DNA from: Parachlamydiales bacterium
GTDB lineage: Bacteria; Chlamydiota; Chlamydiia; Chlamydiales; SM23-39
NCBI GenBank assembly: GCA_015661075.1
Contig: JACVQJ010000008.1
Location: forward strand, 1 to 61,892
Reading direction: 5' to 3'
DNA length: 61,892 nt
Shown here one piece after another: positions 16,240-23,989 of the stretch. The position numbers and the translations under genes are program-made. Below the pieces are notes generated by a model. The model did no database searches. It had not been told where the DNA came from and was given only the letters and a program-made list of their open reading frames with translations. Numbering within the stretch: position 1 is the stretch's first letter; every line of letters begins with the position of its first letter.

Positions 16240-17922
16240 CTATTTATTTTTGCTGAAGAAGATTGTGATTAATTTGTGAGAGTAGCGAAAGAAGGCGAAA
16301 CGTCTAGGAAGTCGCTCCTTTTTGCCGTGAACAAAGGCGAATTGCATTCCCTGCCGTTGGATCACGGGCTCGTAGGCTTTGAGGATTTGCTGGCTATTGT
16401 CTTTATTGCGAAGAAAAAGGCAATAGGTGCAGTTGCCTTTTTCGCCTAGGATTTTATTCAGCGCCGCTTCGTTGGGAGTGATGGGGATCATGCGAATCGA
16501 ATCGATCCAATAGTTGAACCACGGCAGGCGATGGGAGTGCTTGTGGGGAATCAGAAGCTTGAACTCCGGAAAAAGAGCATAGAGCAAAATTGCGTCCCAC
16601 CAAGAATTGCTCTGCAAGACAATGACGGTTTTTGGCTCCGGCATTGGGGGAACTACTTTCAGAGTGCGAAAGCGCTTCAATATTTTGCGCACGAAAAATG
16701 GAAAAAACAGGCTCGACAATCGTCCGGATAGAAAGAAGGTTGCGATCAAGGACAAGACTCCCATGAGCGCAAATCCGCTCGAGGCGGTAAAGCCCAGCTG
16801 TTCGCTGATCGCATACAGGAAGAACGAAGCGAGCAGTACGCCAATGAAGCTCATGAAATTCGAAGCGGCGATCACTTGTCCCCGCTTTTCGTCCGGACTA
16901 TTGACTTGAATGAATGAATCAAAAGGAATCAGAAAGGCTCCGCCAAACACGCCGAGAAGGGTCAGGATGAGGATCGACATAATGACGGAAGTGCCAAAGA
17001 AGTGCAGACAGAGAAAGAGGATTGCGATGAAAAATCCGCTGATGCAGGAGATGCCAGGCTCGACTTTGTCCTTGGAAAGCTGTCCCGACAAAATCGCTCC
17101 GATGGCGATGCCCACGGCGGTCGGAAGGAACAGATAGCCGCCGCCGAGCTCGCTCAAATGCAGCGTCTGCATGGCAAAGGGGATGATATTGAGCTGAGTG
17201 AAAGCGCCGATGAACAGAAAAAAGGAAGTGCCGAAAATCGATGGCAGCAGATGAGGTACGTTCCAGCTCAATCGCAGCGTTTGATAAATTTCATACAGGA
17301 AGATGGGGTTGATTCTCTTGGGTGAATTTTGAGGTGCGGTTCGCTGGATGCCCAAACTGGTGAGTAAGCCGATCACGGCAACGGCCAAACAAAAACAGCC
17401 GACAAAGACGAAATTTTTATCGGTGATGTCTGTGAGAAACGAGGCTAAAAAGGTTCCCAGGATGATCGCGAGGTAAGTGAACGACGTCATGGAGCCGTTC
17501 GCTTTCGAGACCATTTTCGCATCGACCAGCTCGGGAATGATACCGTATTTGGACGGGCCGAAAATCGCCGCTTCCATCGACAAAAAGAAAAGAGCCGTAT
17601 AAGAGCCCCAAGCCGATTCAAACCAGACGGCAGCGAGTCCAAAAATCATGACGACGACTTCGAGAGCTTTGGCAAATACGATGATCGTTCGCTTGCTGAT
17701 CCGGTCGGCTAACACCCCTGCGCCCGAAGAGAACAATAGAAAGGGAATGACAAAGATCGCGCCGGCCAGCGCCAGGACCGTCGGGGCGGAAGCAGCTCCT
17801 TTGACGTTGATGAGCAGGTAGATCACGAGCAGCTTAAAGATGTTGTCGTTGAGGGCGACAAGAAATTGCGTAGCATTGAGAAAATAGAAAGACAAAAAAT
17901 TGGTTTTGAAATTCCAGCGCAT
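16240..17922 (-). CDS. LplT-like lysophospholipid transporter fused to degenerate acyltransferase domain
   Basis: A 560-residue membrane protein. Roughly residues 1-395 are an MFS transporter of the LplT type (LVALNDNIFKLLVIYLL near the N-terminus, GAGVLADRISKRTIIVFAK in the loop 2-3 region, FGPSKYGIIPELV), which flips lysophospholipids across the inner membrane. The last ~150 residues are cytoplasmic and resemble a PlsC/Aas acyltransferase. The expected N-H-x-S-x-x-D active motif appears as QSNSWWDA, so the catalytic histidine is missing. In other bacteria LplT is fused to an active Aas. Here the domain may only bind substrate, or act with a separate acyltransferase. It stands upstream of gadC, separated by palindromic element 1. 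The start ATG at 17922 has no obvious ribosome site. Confidence 0.75.
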   Translation of the reverse strand: MRWNFKTNFLSFYFLNATQFLVALNDNIFKLLVIYLLINVKGAASAPTVLALAGAIFVIPFLLFSSGAGVLADRISKRTIIVFAKALEVVVMIFGLAAVWFESAWGSYTALFFLSMEAAIFGPSKYGIIPELVDAKMVSKANGSMTSFTYLAIILGTFLASFLTDITDKNFVFVGCFCLAVAVIGLLTSLGIQRTAPQNSPKRINPIFLYEIYQTLRLSWNVPHLLPSIFGTSFFLFIGAFTQLNIIPFAMQTLHLSELGGGYLFLPTAVGIAIGAILSGQLSKDKVEPGISCISGFFIAILFLCLHFFGTSVIMSILILTLLGVFGGAFLIPFDSFIQVNSPDEKRGQVIAASNFMSFIGVLLASFFLYAISEQLGFTASSGFALMGVLSLIATFFLSGRLSSLFFPFFVRKILKRFRTLKVVPPMPEPKTVIVLQSNSWWDAILLYALFPEFKLLIPHKHSHRLPWFNYWIDSIRMIPITPNEAALNKILGEKGNCTYCLFLRNKDNSQQILKAYEPVIQRQGMQFAFVHGKKERLPRRFAFFRYSHKLITIFFSKNK

Positions 17923-18280
17923 GCAGCCGTTTCAGTCGCTATCGTTTAAAATATGGCGTCACCAAAAGTCCAATGAAGACTGTTTGGCAAGTCAGAACCG
18001 AATCTGGCCAACCAGGGCCGGATCAGTGCGTTATATGGCTATCCTAACTCATTTGGGACATTGGCGCGAATCCATTTTTGGCCATTCGGGACAGCCGCCA
18101 CCCCCGCCTGCAGCGCGAGACTGGAGCGCATAAGATACGGAGTGATCGGTTAAATAGTGAAAAGTAAAAAATTAAACATAGGTTCTTATAACTAAGTGGA
18201 TTAATAAATGGGCGATCATTGCGGCAGAAAAACATAACCACTTTAAAGCTAGCGATTTACATAACTGCGCCAGATGGGTA
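17923..18280. other. Gene-free spacer, 358 bases
   Basis: Between the divergent LplT-like and second ATPase genes. I see no convincing coding frame or RNA gene. The first half is GC-rich like the flanking chromosome and the second half (from about 18140) is AT-rich like the ATPase gene, which may mark the edge of an acquired segment. Confidence 0.4.
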
Positions 18281-18309
18281 TTGTTTAATTTAGTGCAACC
18301 GCATAAAAT
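18281..18309 (+). promoter_or_regulatory. Promoter of the second AAA+/DUF234 ATPase
   Basis: TTGTTT (18281-18286), a 17-base spacer and TAAAAT (18304-18309), 44 bases before the ATG at 18354. The -10 is identical to the one proposed for the first ATPase. Confidence 0.55.
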
Positions 18310-18327
18310 GGTCTGAGCTGCACTAAA
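18289..18327. promoter_or_regulatory. Operator-like inverted repeat over the ATPase promoter
   Basis: TTTAGTGCA (18289-18297) and TGCACTAAA (18319-18327) are perfect inverted arms. The first arm lies inside the -35/-10 spacer and the second just past the expected transcription start, the layout of a repressor operator. The arms differ in sequence from the repeat at 8682-8716. Confidence 0.55.
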
Positions 18328-18353
18328 ATGCGCTAATACGATTTGGTGAATGT

Positions 18354-19793
18354 ATGCGTAATCCCTTTTATGGCCGTGAGCGAGAATTGGGAATGTTGAA
18401 AGAACTGCAAGATTCAAAAATTGCGCGCCTGGTTGTTTTGCGAGGACGTCGACGAATAGGCAAAAGCCGCCTTGCGGAAAAATTTGGAGAACTTTTTGAT
18501 CAACATTTGACTTTTGTGGGATTGCCGCCGGAAGAGGGTGTGACTGCTGAAATCCAGCGTCGTCATTTTGCGAACGAGTTGGAAAAACAAACGAGCCAAT
18601 TCGCTTTACGTTTTGATGACTGGGACTTTCTCTTTGATGCTCTGAGCCGAGTCACGCGGCAAGGCAAAGTCCTTATCGTTTTAGATGAAATCAATTGGAT
18701 GGGCTCTTTAGATCCAGCTTTTCTAGGAAAGCTCAAAACGGCATGGGATTTGTATTTTAAGAAAAATCCTCGGTTAGTTCTATTGTTGAGTGGTTCGCTG
18801 TCGGCCTGGATCGAAAAACACATACTGTGCAGTACGGGATTTTTTGGCCGGATTACTTTAGATATTGTTCTGACTGAACTGCCGCTATTTCAGTGTAATC
18901 ATTTTTGGCAACCTATTGAAAAAAGCATTTCTGCGTCAGAGAAACTTAAAGTGCTTAGCATTACAGGAGGAATACCGCTCTACCTTGAGTCTATCAATCC
19001 AAAACTCTCGGCTGAAGAAAATATTCGCCGCTTATGCTTTCGCAAAGAAGGGCTTTTATTTCTGGAATTTGATCGCATTTTTTCTGATGTGTTTGGAACG
19101 CGTTCGCCCGTATACAAGAAAATTGTCGAGACTCTAGCTCAAGGTCCCGCAGATCAGGTCGCTATACTTCAATCGATTAAAGCAGAAAAAAGTGGTGTCT
19201 ATAGTGGATATTTGGAAGATCTTGTAAAAACTGGCTATTTAGCTCGCGATTATACATGGAGTCTGAAATCAGGCAAATTTTCAAAACTGAGTCGTTATCG
19301 TCTTTGTGATAATTATCTAAGATTCTACTTGCGTTACATTGAACCAAACAAACCCGGCATTCAGCAAAACCGCGATTTATTACCGATAGGTTGGACAGCT
19401 ATTATGGGTCTGCAATTTGAAAATCTGGTTCTCAACAATCGTCATGCAATCCAGCGCCTATTGGGTATTCAACCGGCAGAGATTAAGATAGATAATCCTT
19501 ACTTTCAGCGACCTACAAAAAAAAGATCTGGATTGCAAATCGATTATTTAATCCAAACGCGTTTCAATACACTTTATGTCTGTGAAATTAAGTTTCACAG
19601 GGATCGTATCGGGTTGGAAATTATTAAAGAGATGCGCCAAAAAATTAAAGCGCTTGGTTTTCCGCATGGATATTCAGTGCGTCCGGTACTCATTCATGTC
19701 AATGGAGTAACGGAGGAATTGGAAGAACAGGAGTTTTTTTCTCACATCATCGACTTCAGTCAGCTTCTAATACAAGATGCGGGTCTATATTAA
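18354..19793 (+). CDS. AAA+ ATPase with C-terminal DUF234 nuclease-like domain (paralogue)
   Basis: A 479-residue paralogue of the protein at 8802-10223. It shares the amino-terminal FYGRERELGML, Walker A RGRRRIGKSRLAEKF, Walker B LIVLDEINWMG, and LLLSGSLSAWIEKHILCSTGFFGRI. The carboxy-terminal half contains YRLCDNYLRFYLRYIEP and a QIDYLIQTRFNT, then YVCEIKF, pair fitting a PD-(D/E)xK-like site. The two paralogues also share the ending HVNGV...FFSHIIDFSQLL. I infer a cytoplasmic ATP-dependent enzyme acting on nucleic acid, function unknown. The gene stands alone with its own promoter/operator upstream and a terminator downstream, so it is an independent, possibly autoregulated unit. Confidence 0.85.
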   Translation: MRNPFYGRERELGMLKELQDSKIARLVVLRGRRRIGKSRLAEKFGELFDQHLTFVGLPPEEGVTAEIQRRHFANELEKQTSQFALRFDDWDFLFDALSRVTRQGKVLIVLDEINWMGSLDPAFLGKLKTAWDLYFKKNPRLVLLLSGSLSAWIEKHILCSTGFFGRITLDIVLTELPLFQCNHFWQPIEKSISASEKLKVLSITGGIPLYLESINPKLSAEENIRRLCFRKEGLLFLEFDRIFSDVFGTRSPVYKKIVETLAQGPADQVAILQSIKAEKSGVYSGYLEDLVKTGYLARDYTWSLKSGKFSKLSRYRLCDNYLRFYLRYIEPNKPGIQQNRDLLPIGWTAIMGLQFENLVLNNRHAIQRLLGIQPAEIKIDNPYFQRPTKKRSGLQIDYLIQTRFNTLYVCEIKFHRDRIGLEIIKEMRQKIKALGFPHGYSVRPVLIHVNGVTEELEEQEFFSHIIDFSQLLIQDAGLY

Positions 19794-19813
19794 AAAAAGC
19801 GTCTGAAAAAGCT

Positions 19814-19858
19814 AATAGAGTGAGGAAGCAGATCTCCCTACTCGCTATTTTTTTTTTT
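19814..19858 (+). terminator. Rho-independent terminator after the second ATPase
   Basis: An imperfect stem (AATAGAGTGAGGAAG pairing with CTCCCTACTCGCTATT, several mismatches) is followed by an uninterrupted run of 11 T ending at 19858. It lies 20 bases after the ATPase stop. Confidence 0.6.
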
Positions 19859-20098
19859 GCCCCATTCGCGTTCAGCGGAATGGAGTTGTTCGGCTGGAAG
19901 GAGCTTTTCCATTCTCTTGCGGCTCAGCAGATCTTGTTCATCTAAAAATTTAAGTCTTATGAGCGCTGCTTGTTCCTGTTTTCTGCGGCACAAGATCTAT
20001 TGTCCTACAGGCGTTTGCGGGTTTGTTAAAAGATCAAATAAACAATGTGTGATGTAAAGCAGTTAAGTGTGTCGCTAATTTACTGCAAAGTGTTTTTT
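19859..20098. other. Spacer without assigned gene
   Basis: A 240-base stretch between the terminator and the Inc-like gene promoter. A minus-strand frame of about 51 codons encodes a charged, coil-like stretch ending in AEREWGKKK, but its end falls in the terminator T-tract and it has no ribosome site, so at best it is a gene remnant. Confidence 0.35.
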
Positions 20099-20129
20099 TT
20101 GTTCTTTTTTATTCGGCTTTGTTTATAAT
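20099..20129 (+). promoter_or_regulatory. Promoter of the Inc-like gene
   Basis: A perfect TATAAT (20124-20129) lies 34 bases before the ATG at 20164. The best -35 is TTGTTC (20099-20104) with a 19-base spacer, inside a T-rich stretch. Confidence 0.6.
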
Positions 20130-20163
20130 TATTGGCATTTAACAAAACAAGGGTGAGGTCGGT

Positions 20164-20559
20164 ATGAATAATGTTGAAGCAAGTTCAGGTAAGGGTGTTG
20201 TTCAAGGTTTTGTAGGTAACGGTTCTGATAATTTAAGCAAGCCTGAAGAGGCTCATTTTTGGACGAACGTGAAAGTCCAGAAAGTCGCGCTATACGCTCT
20301 CGCTATCGCTTTGATGCTATCAGCGGCTGCAGTATGCATAGTGGCGTTACAGTCAGTGGGCTCGGTGATCACGGCGGCGGAGATAGTGGGATGGACATCA
20401 GCGATAGCGTTGACGGTGTCGATAATGTTACCATTGTTAGTTGTAGGAGGGGCAGTTGGAGTCTCTTTACTTTTGTGTGGGGCGGCTGCGTGTTTGGCGA
20501 AAGCGAATTCATTGATCGATTATAATAATGCTGAAGAGCGAACCACCGCCGCGAAATAG
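20164..20559 (+). CDS. Inc-like protein with bilobed hydrophobic domain
   Basis: A 131-residue protein. About 39 polar residues precede two long hydrophobic segments, roughly 40-66 (ALYALAIALMLSAAAVCIVAL) and 78-111, separated by a short turn. This bilobed pattern defines chlamydial inclusion membrane (Inc) proteins, which are type III secreted into the vacuole membrane with both ends facing the host cytosol. There is no signal peptide, as expected. Inc proteins share topology rather than sequence, so I rely on layout. The gene has a strong promoter and forms a short unit with the small gene behind it, ending at a terminator. An alternative is an ordinary small inner-membrane protein. Confidence 0.5.
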   Translation: MNNVEASSGKGVVQGFVGNGSDNLSKPEEAHFWTNVKVQKVALYALAIALMLSAAAVCIVALQSVGSVITAAEIVGWTSAIALTVSIMLPLLVVGGAVGVSLLLCGAAACLAKANSLIDYNNAEERTTAAK

Positions 20560-20567
20560 CTTTGAAA

Positions 20568-20756
20568 ATGGACAGTAAACAACTGTTAAAAAGATTTGAC
20601 CTGGAAGATATTTTCAAATACCAATTGATTGGTGAGAAACATCCGAGCTACTCGGAGTTAAAAAAGAGCTATGATGAATTGCTGCAGAAACGCGAAGAGC
20701 AGAATCTTGAAAAAATAAAGCTCGCATCGCTCGAAGACCAAGTGGTTGCAGGATAA
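20568..20756 (+). CDS. Small charged coiled-coil protein
   Basis: A 62-residue, highly charged helical protein (SELKKSYDELLQKREEQNLEKIKLASLEDQ looks like heptads, quoted here only as separate segments SELKKSYDELL and LEKIKLASLEDQ). I do not recognise a family. I chose the ATG at 20568; a TTG two codons earlier is possible. It begins 8 bases after the Inc-like stop and is followed by a terminator, so the two are probably co-transcribed. It could be a chaperone or partner of the Inc-like protein. No strong ribosome site is visible, so expression may depend on coupling. Confidence 0.45.
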   Translation: MDSKQLLKRFDLEDIFKYQLIGEKHPSYSELKKSYDELLQKREEQNLEKIKLASLEDQVVAG

Positions 20757-20785
20757 ATAATCGTTCCTGAGAAAGTTCATGGGGT

Positions 20786-20823
20786 AGAGTAGGGTAGGCA
20801 GCTTTCCTGCTCTGTTTTTTTTT
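20786..20823 (+). terminator. Rho-independent terminator after the Inc-like unit
   Basis: An 8-base stem, AGAGTAGG (20786-20793) with CCTGCTCT (20806-20813, one G-T pair), a 12-base loop, then G and nine T. Confidence 0.65.
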
Positions 20824-20920
20824 GAGTCGAACTGAACCGACTCGTTTGATTGGAAAGTCCCTTCCCCATCGCGGCGCTCTTTGTTATGCTGGGCCCAATC
20901 ATCAGCCGCACAGGAACAAA

Positions 20921-23900
20921 ATGCTCTTCGTTTTAAGCCATCGTCTGGATCGCCTGGTCGATTTTTTGGCCGAGAATTTGGCCAAAAAACCGTCGCTATG
21001 GAGCGAATCTTGGGTATTACTCGAGGGATCGGTCAATAAGCAGTGGCTCATGGTGGAGCTGGTGAAACGGCTGCCCAATCAGGCCATGGCCGGCGTGCAG
21101 TTTCTGAGCTGGCGCGAAGCACTGCAGCGCTTCGCTATTTCCGCAGGACCGGTGCTGGATGTTTTTAACATCGAATTGAAACTGGCGCAGATCTTTTTGC
21201 AGGAAACGTCCGAGGCCCTGGCCCCAATTACAGCCTATTTGCAGTCCAAAGATGTGGGGCGCGTGAGTTCGCTGGCTCGCTCGCTGAGCCGCCAGATGGT
21301 CGATGCCGGTTTTGATCTAATGCATCCAAAGGCGTTGTGGCAGAAGGAACTGTTCGAGCAGTTGATTGTCGATGGATTGGGGCGATTCCCCGAACAGATT
21401 CTTTCGCAGGCCATCTGGCCCAGGGAAGTCGGTTCGATTCATTGCTTTTGCACTGATGAAATGCCCGTGTCCGGATGGACATTTTTGTTACAGCACGCCC
21501 CACAGACGTCGATCTATCTTTTTTCTCCCTGCCGCATGTTTTGGGAAGACATCGTGTCGGATCGCCAACGGCGCAATCTGACGAAGCATCTCAATCAAAA
21601 AGGGATCGCGGCCTCATCGCTGGAGTCGTTGGAAAATTATTTACATGATACGCATCCCTTGCTGGCCAACTGGGGGCGGCTGGGCCGCGAAACCCTTCGA
21701 CGCCTCGAGCAACTGAGCGCGGCTGCGATCGAGGCCTATGATGGCGCCGAAGAGGATCTCGAGACGGCGCAGGAAAAATTCCGATCGGAACAGCTTTCCT
21801 TATTGCAGATCGTTCAGCAAGAGATTTTACTGCTCCGTACGCCTGAGTCAGAGCCCATGGTGAGAAACGCCAACGATCAGTCGATCCAGATCGCAGCGGC
21901 GGGCGCGTCTTTGTTGCGAGAGATTCAGATTCTGCGAGACAATATATTGTCCTATCTGCAGCGCTCACATGGCAAGAGCGCATGGAGCGATATTCTCGTT
22001 TTGGCTCCGGACATCCGTACCTACGAGCCGCTCATTCAGTTCGTGTTCGGCCCCGATCTGCCGGTGCGCATCGCCCCCGTTCCTGTATTGCCGCAGAGTT
22101 CCTTTTTGCAGGCTTTTCTGCTGCTGTTCGAGATCAAAGATCGGAGGTGGCAGACGGATTTTGTCATGGAGCTATTGGAGAATTCGTCTTTTCAAGCCAG
22201 ACAGAAGCTGACGCCGGACGATGTAAAGTGGTTTGACATTTGGCTCAAGGAAGCGAAAGTGCGCGGCGTGTTTGACGAGGGCGCCGGCAGCTGGATCCAT
22301 GGGATGAAAAAGATGGTCGCGGGGTTGGTCTACTTGCTGGACGACGATGCGCCGATCGAGCGGATTCGTAGCATGGACTGGGGACAGGCCGAGCGGCTGG
22401 ATCGTTTCTTGCAGTGCATTCAGCGGATCCAGCAACATGTTTTAGCTTTGCAGGGAGAGAGCCGGTCTTTAGAAGAGTGGGCTAAGCTGCTGAACCGCGC
22501 GGCGCAGGAGTTGTTCGAGCCGCAGGATGGCGATGACGCTGTTTTCCAATCCTTCATGCATAAATTGGCTGCTGCTTTGTCCCATTTTGAAAAAACGGTT
22601 TTTCCATTTGCGATGATCCAAAAAATGCTGGAAAACGATGCCCAGATCGCTACGACGGCCTATCAGTCCATGAATGTCGAGGCAATCCAATTCTCTTCGC
22701 TGCAGCCGGGCGCTGTCCGGCCCGCCCATGCGATCTTTCTCATCGGATTGGATAGCGAACATTTTCCTCGCATCGACATGCCCTCGAGTCTCGATTGGGA
22801 ATATGCCAAAACGCTTGAAGGCGATCGGGACCGCTATCTGATCTTACAGGCGCTGATGGCGGCGCAACATCAGCTGGGCATCAGCTATTGCCATCTTTCG
22901 CCCGAAGATGGAAAGACTGTGGAGCCGGCCCTGATCGTTCAGGAACTGCAGCAAGTCATCGATGCGTTTTATCCATCCAAAACATCAACGCTTGCAACCA
23001 TTCATCCCTCATTGCCGTATGACGAGCGCTATTTTCAGAACGGTGGACGTTTGCAATCGTTTTCAATGGAGGCCTTTCGGGCGGCGAGCGCGCCGGTTGT
23101 GGCGCCGTCTGTTTTTTGGCCGAGTCAAAAAATCGCGAAGGAAAAGCCTTCATCGATCGATTTGGCCGATCTCATGCTCTTGGCCCGCCATCCATGGAAA
23201 TATTTTCTGCAGCGCACGTTAGGCATCTATATAAAGGATGAAAATCTGTTTTCCGAAATGCGCATCAAAGATTTTACGCTGACGCCCTATCAGCAGCAGA
23301 GTTTTTTGAAAAAAGTCATGCGCATGGCGATTGACGATGTGCTCGCCCAGTATTCGCACTTACTTCCGCCGGGATCGTTCGGTGAATGGGCGAAGGTGCA
23401 GCTCAAAGCGAAAGCCGCTGAGTGGGATGCCCATTTACAAACTTGGGGCATTCAAAAACAGGAGATTGGTTCCGTCCGGTTTTCCAGAGAGGCGCCGCCC
23501 ATTTGCGTGCCGATGTCCGATGGATCGACGATCGAGATCGTTGGTGTAATCGATCTGGTGGCGCCGATGGGGTTGCTGACGGCCGGAGATTTGAGCCTGG
23601 CGAACCAGCTGCGCCATGCGCCGGCTCTGCTAGCGCTGCAATGCCTGGACCCGTCCAGGCAGACGCTGTTTTCCTTGAAAAAGGGCAGCGCGAAGATGAT
23701 CCAAAGCGCAGATCCTTTGCGATCCCTGGGCCGCTTTGTCGAATATGCTTTTAAAGCGCAAGAGAGTCTTTCTCCGCTGATCTATCCATGGGCTGAGGCG
23801 TTTTTGAAAAAAGGATTCGATGATTGGAAACAGGAGGCGCAAAAAACGCTTTTGACGGAAGACGATGCGGCGATTCAGTGGGTGCTGGAGCGCTCGCAGC

Positions 23901-23989
23901 CGTTGCCCCTCGATCGCATTTGGGATGAGTGGAAATCCTATTTGCACGAGGCATTCTCTGATTTTACCCCGGAGAAAGAGCATGTTTGA
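20921..23989 (+). CDS. recC: Exodeoxyribonuclease V gamma chain
   Basis: A 1022-residue RecC, the Chi-scanning subunit of RecBCD, which processes double-strand ends for recombination. It has the family opening FVLSHRLDRLVDFLAENL, a central LPQSSFLQAFLLLFEI, and LQPGAVRPAHAIFLIGLDSEHFPR in the degenerate helicase part. Length matches known RecC (1000-1120). I chose the ATG at 20921, preceded by AGGAACA; upstream codons in frame run through the terminator and are unlikely to be translated. The stop overlaps the recB start by 8 bases, and recD follows, so all three subunits are made from one transcript. In C. trachomatis recB and recC are adjacent but recD is elsewhere as I recall. Confidence 0.92.
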   Translation: MLFVLSHRLDRLVDFLAENLAKKPSLWSESWVLLEGSVNKQWLMVELVKRLPNQAMAGVQFLSWREALQRFAISAGPVLDVFNIELKLAQIFLQETSEALAPITAYLQSKDVGRVSSLARSLSRQMVDAGFDLMHPKALWQKELFEQLIVDGLGRFPEQILSQAIWPREVGSIHCFCTDEMPVSGWTFLLQHAPQTSIYLFSPCRMFWEDIVSDRQRRNLTKHLNQKGIAASSLESLENYLHDTHPLLANWGRLGRETLRRLEQLSAAAIEAYDGAEEDLETAQEKFRSEQLSLLQIVQQEILLLRTPESEPMVRNANDQSIQIAAAGASLLREIQILRDNILSYLQRSHGKSAWSDILVLAPDIRTYEPLIQFVFGPDLPVRIAPVPVLPQSSFLQAFLLLFEIKDRRWQTDFVMELLENSSFQARQKLTPDDVKWFDIWLKEAKVRGVFDEGAGSWIHGMKKMVAGLVYLLDDDAPIERIRSMDWGQAERLDRFLQCIQRIQQHVLALQGESRSLEEWAKLLNRAAQELFEPQDGDDAVFQSFMHKLAAALSHFEKTVFPFAMIQKMLENDAQIATTAYQSMNVEAIQFSSLQPGAVRPAHAIFLIGLDSEHFPRIDMPSSLDWEYAKTLEGDRDRYLILQALMAAQHQLGISYCHLSPEDGKTVEPALIVQELQQVIDAFYPSKTSTLATIHPSLPYDERYFQNGGRLQSFSMEAFRAASAPVVAPSVFWPSQKIAKEKPSSIDLADLMLLARHPWKYFLQRTLGIYIKDENLFSEMRIKDFTLTPYQQQSFLKKVMRMAIDDVLAQYSHLLPPGSFGEWAKVQLKAKAAEWDAHLQTWGIQKQEIGSVRFSREAPPICVPMSDGSTIEIVGVIDLVAPMGLLTAGDLSLANQLRHAPALLALQCLDPSRQTLFSLKKGSAKMIQSADPLRSLGRFVEYAFKAQESLSPLIYPWAEAFLKKGFDDWKQEAQKTLLTEDDAAIQWVLERSQPLPLDRIWDEWKSYLHEAFSDFTPEKEHV

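Noticed and set aside
19838..19993. Minus-strand frame of 51 codons with charged coil-like residues
   Set aside because: It ends inside the poly-T of a terminator, begins with a TTG lacking a ribosome site and has an in-frame stop just before; at most a remnant.
20822..20920. Upstream start for recC inside the terminator region
   Set aside because: Would place coding sequence in the T-tract of a terminator; the ATG at 20921 fits RecC homology and has a ribosome site.
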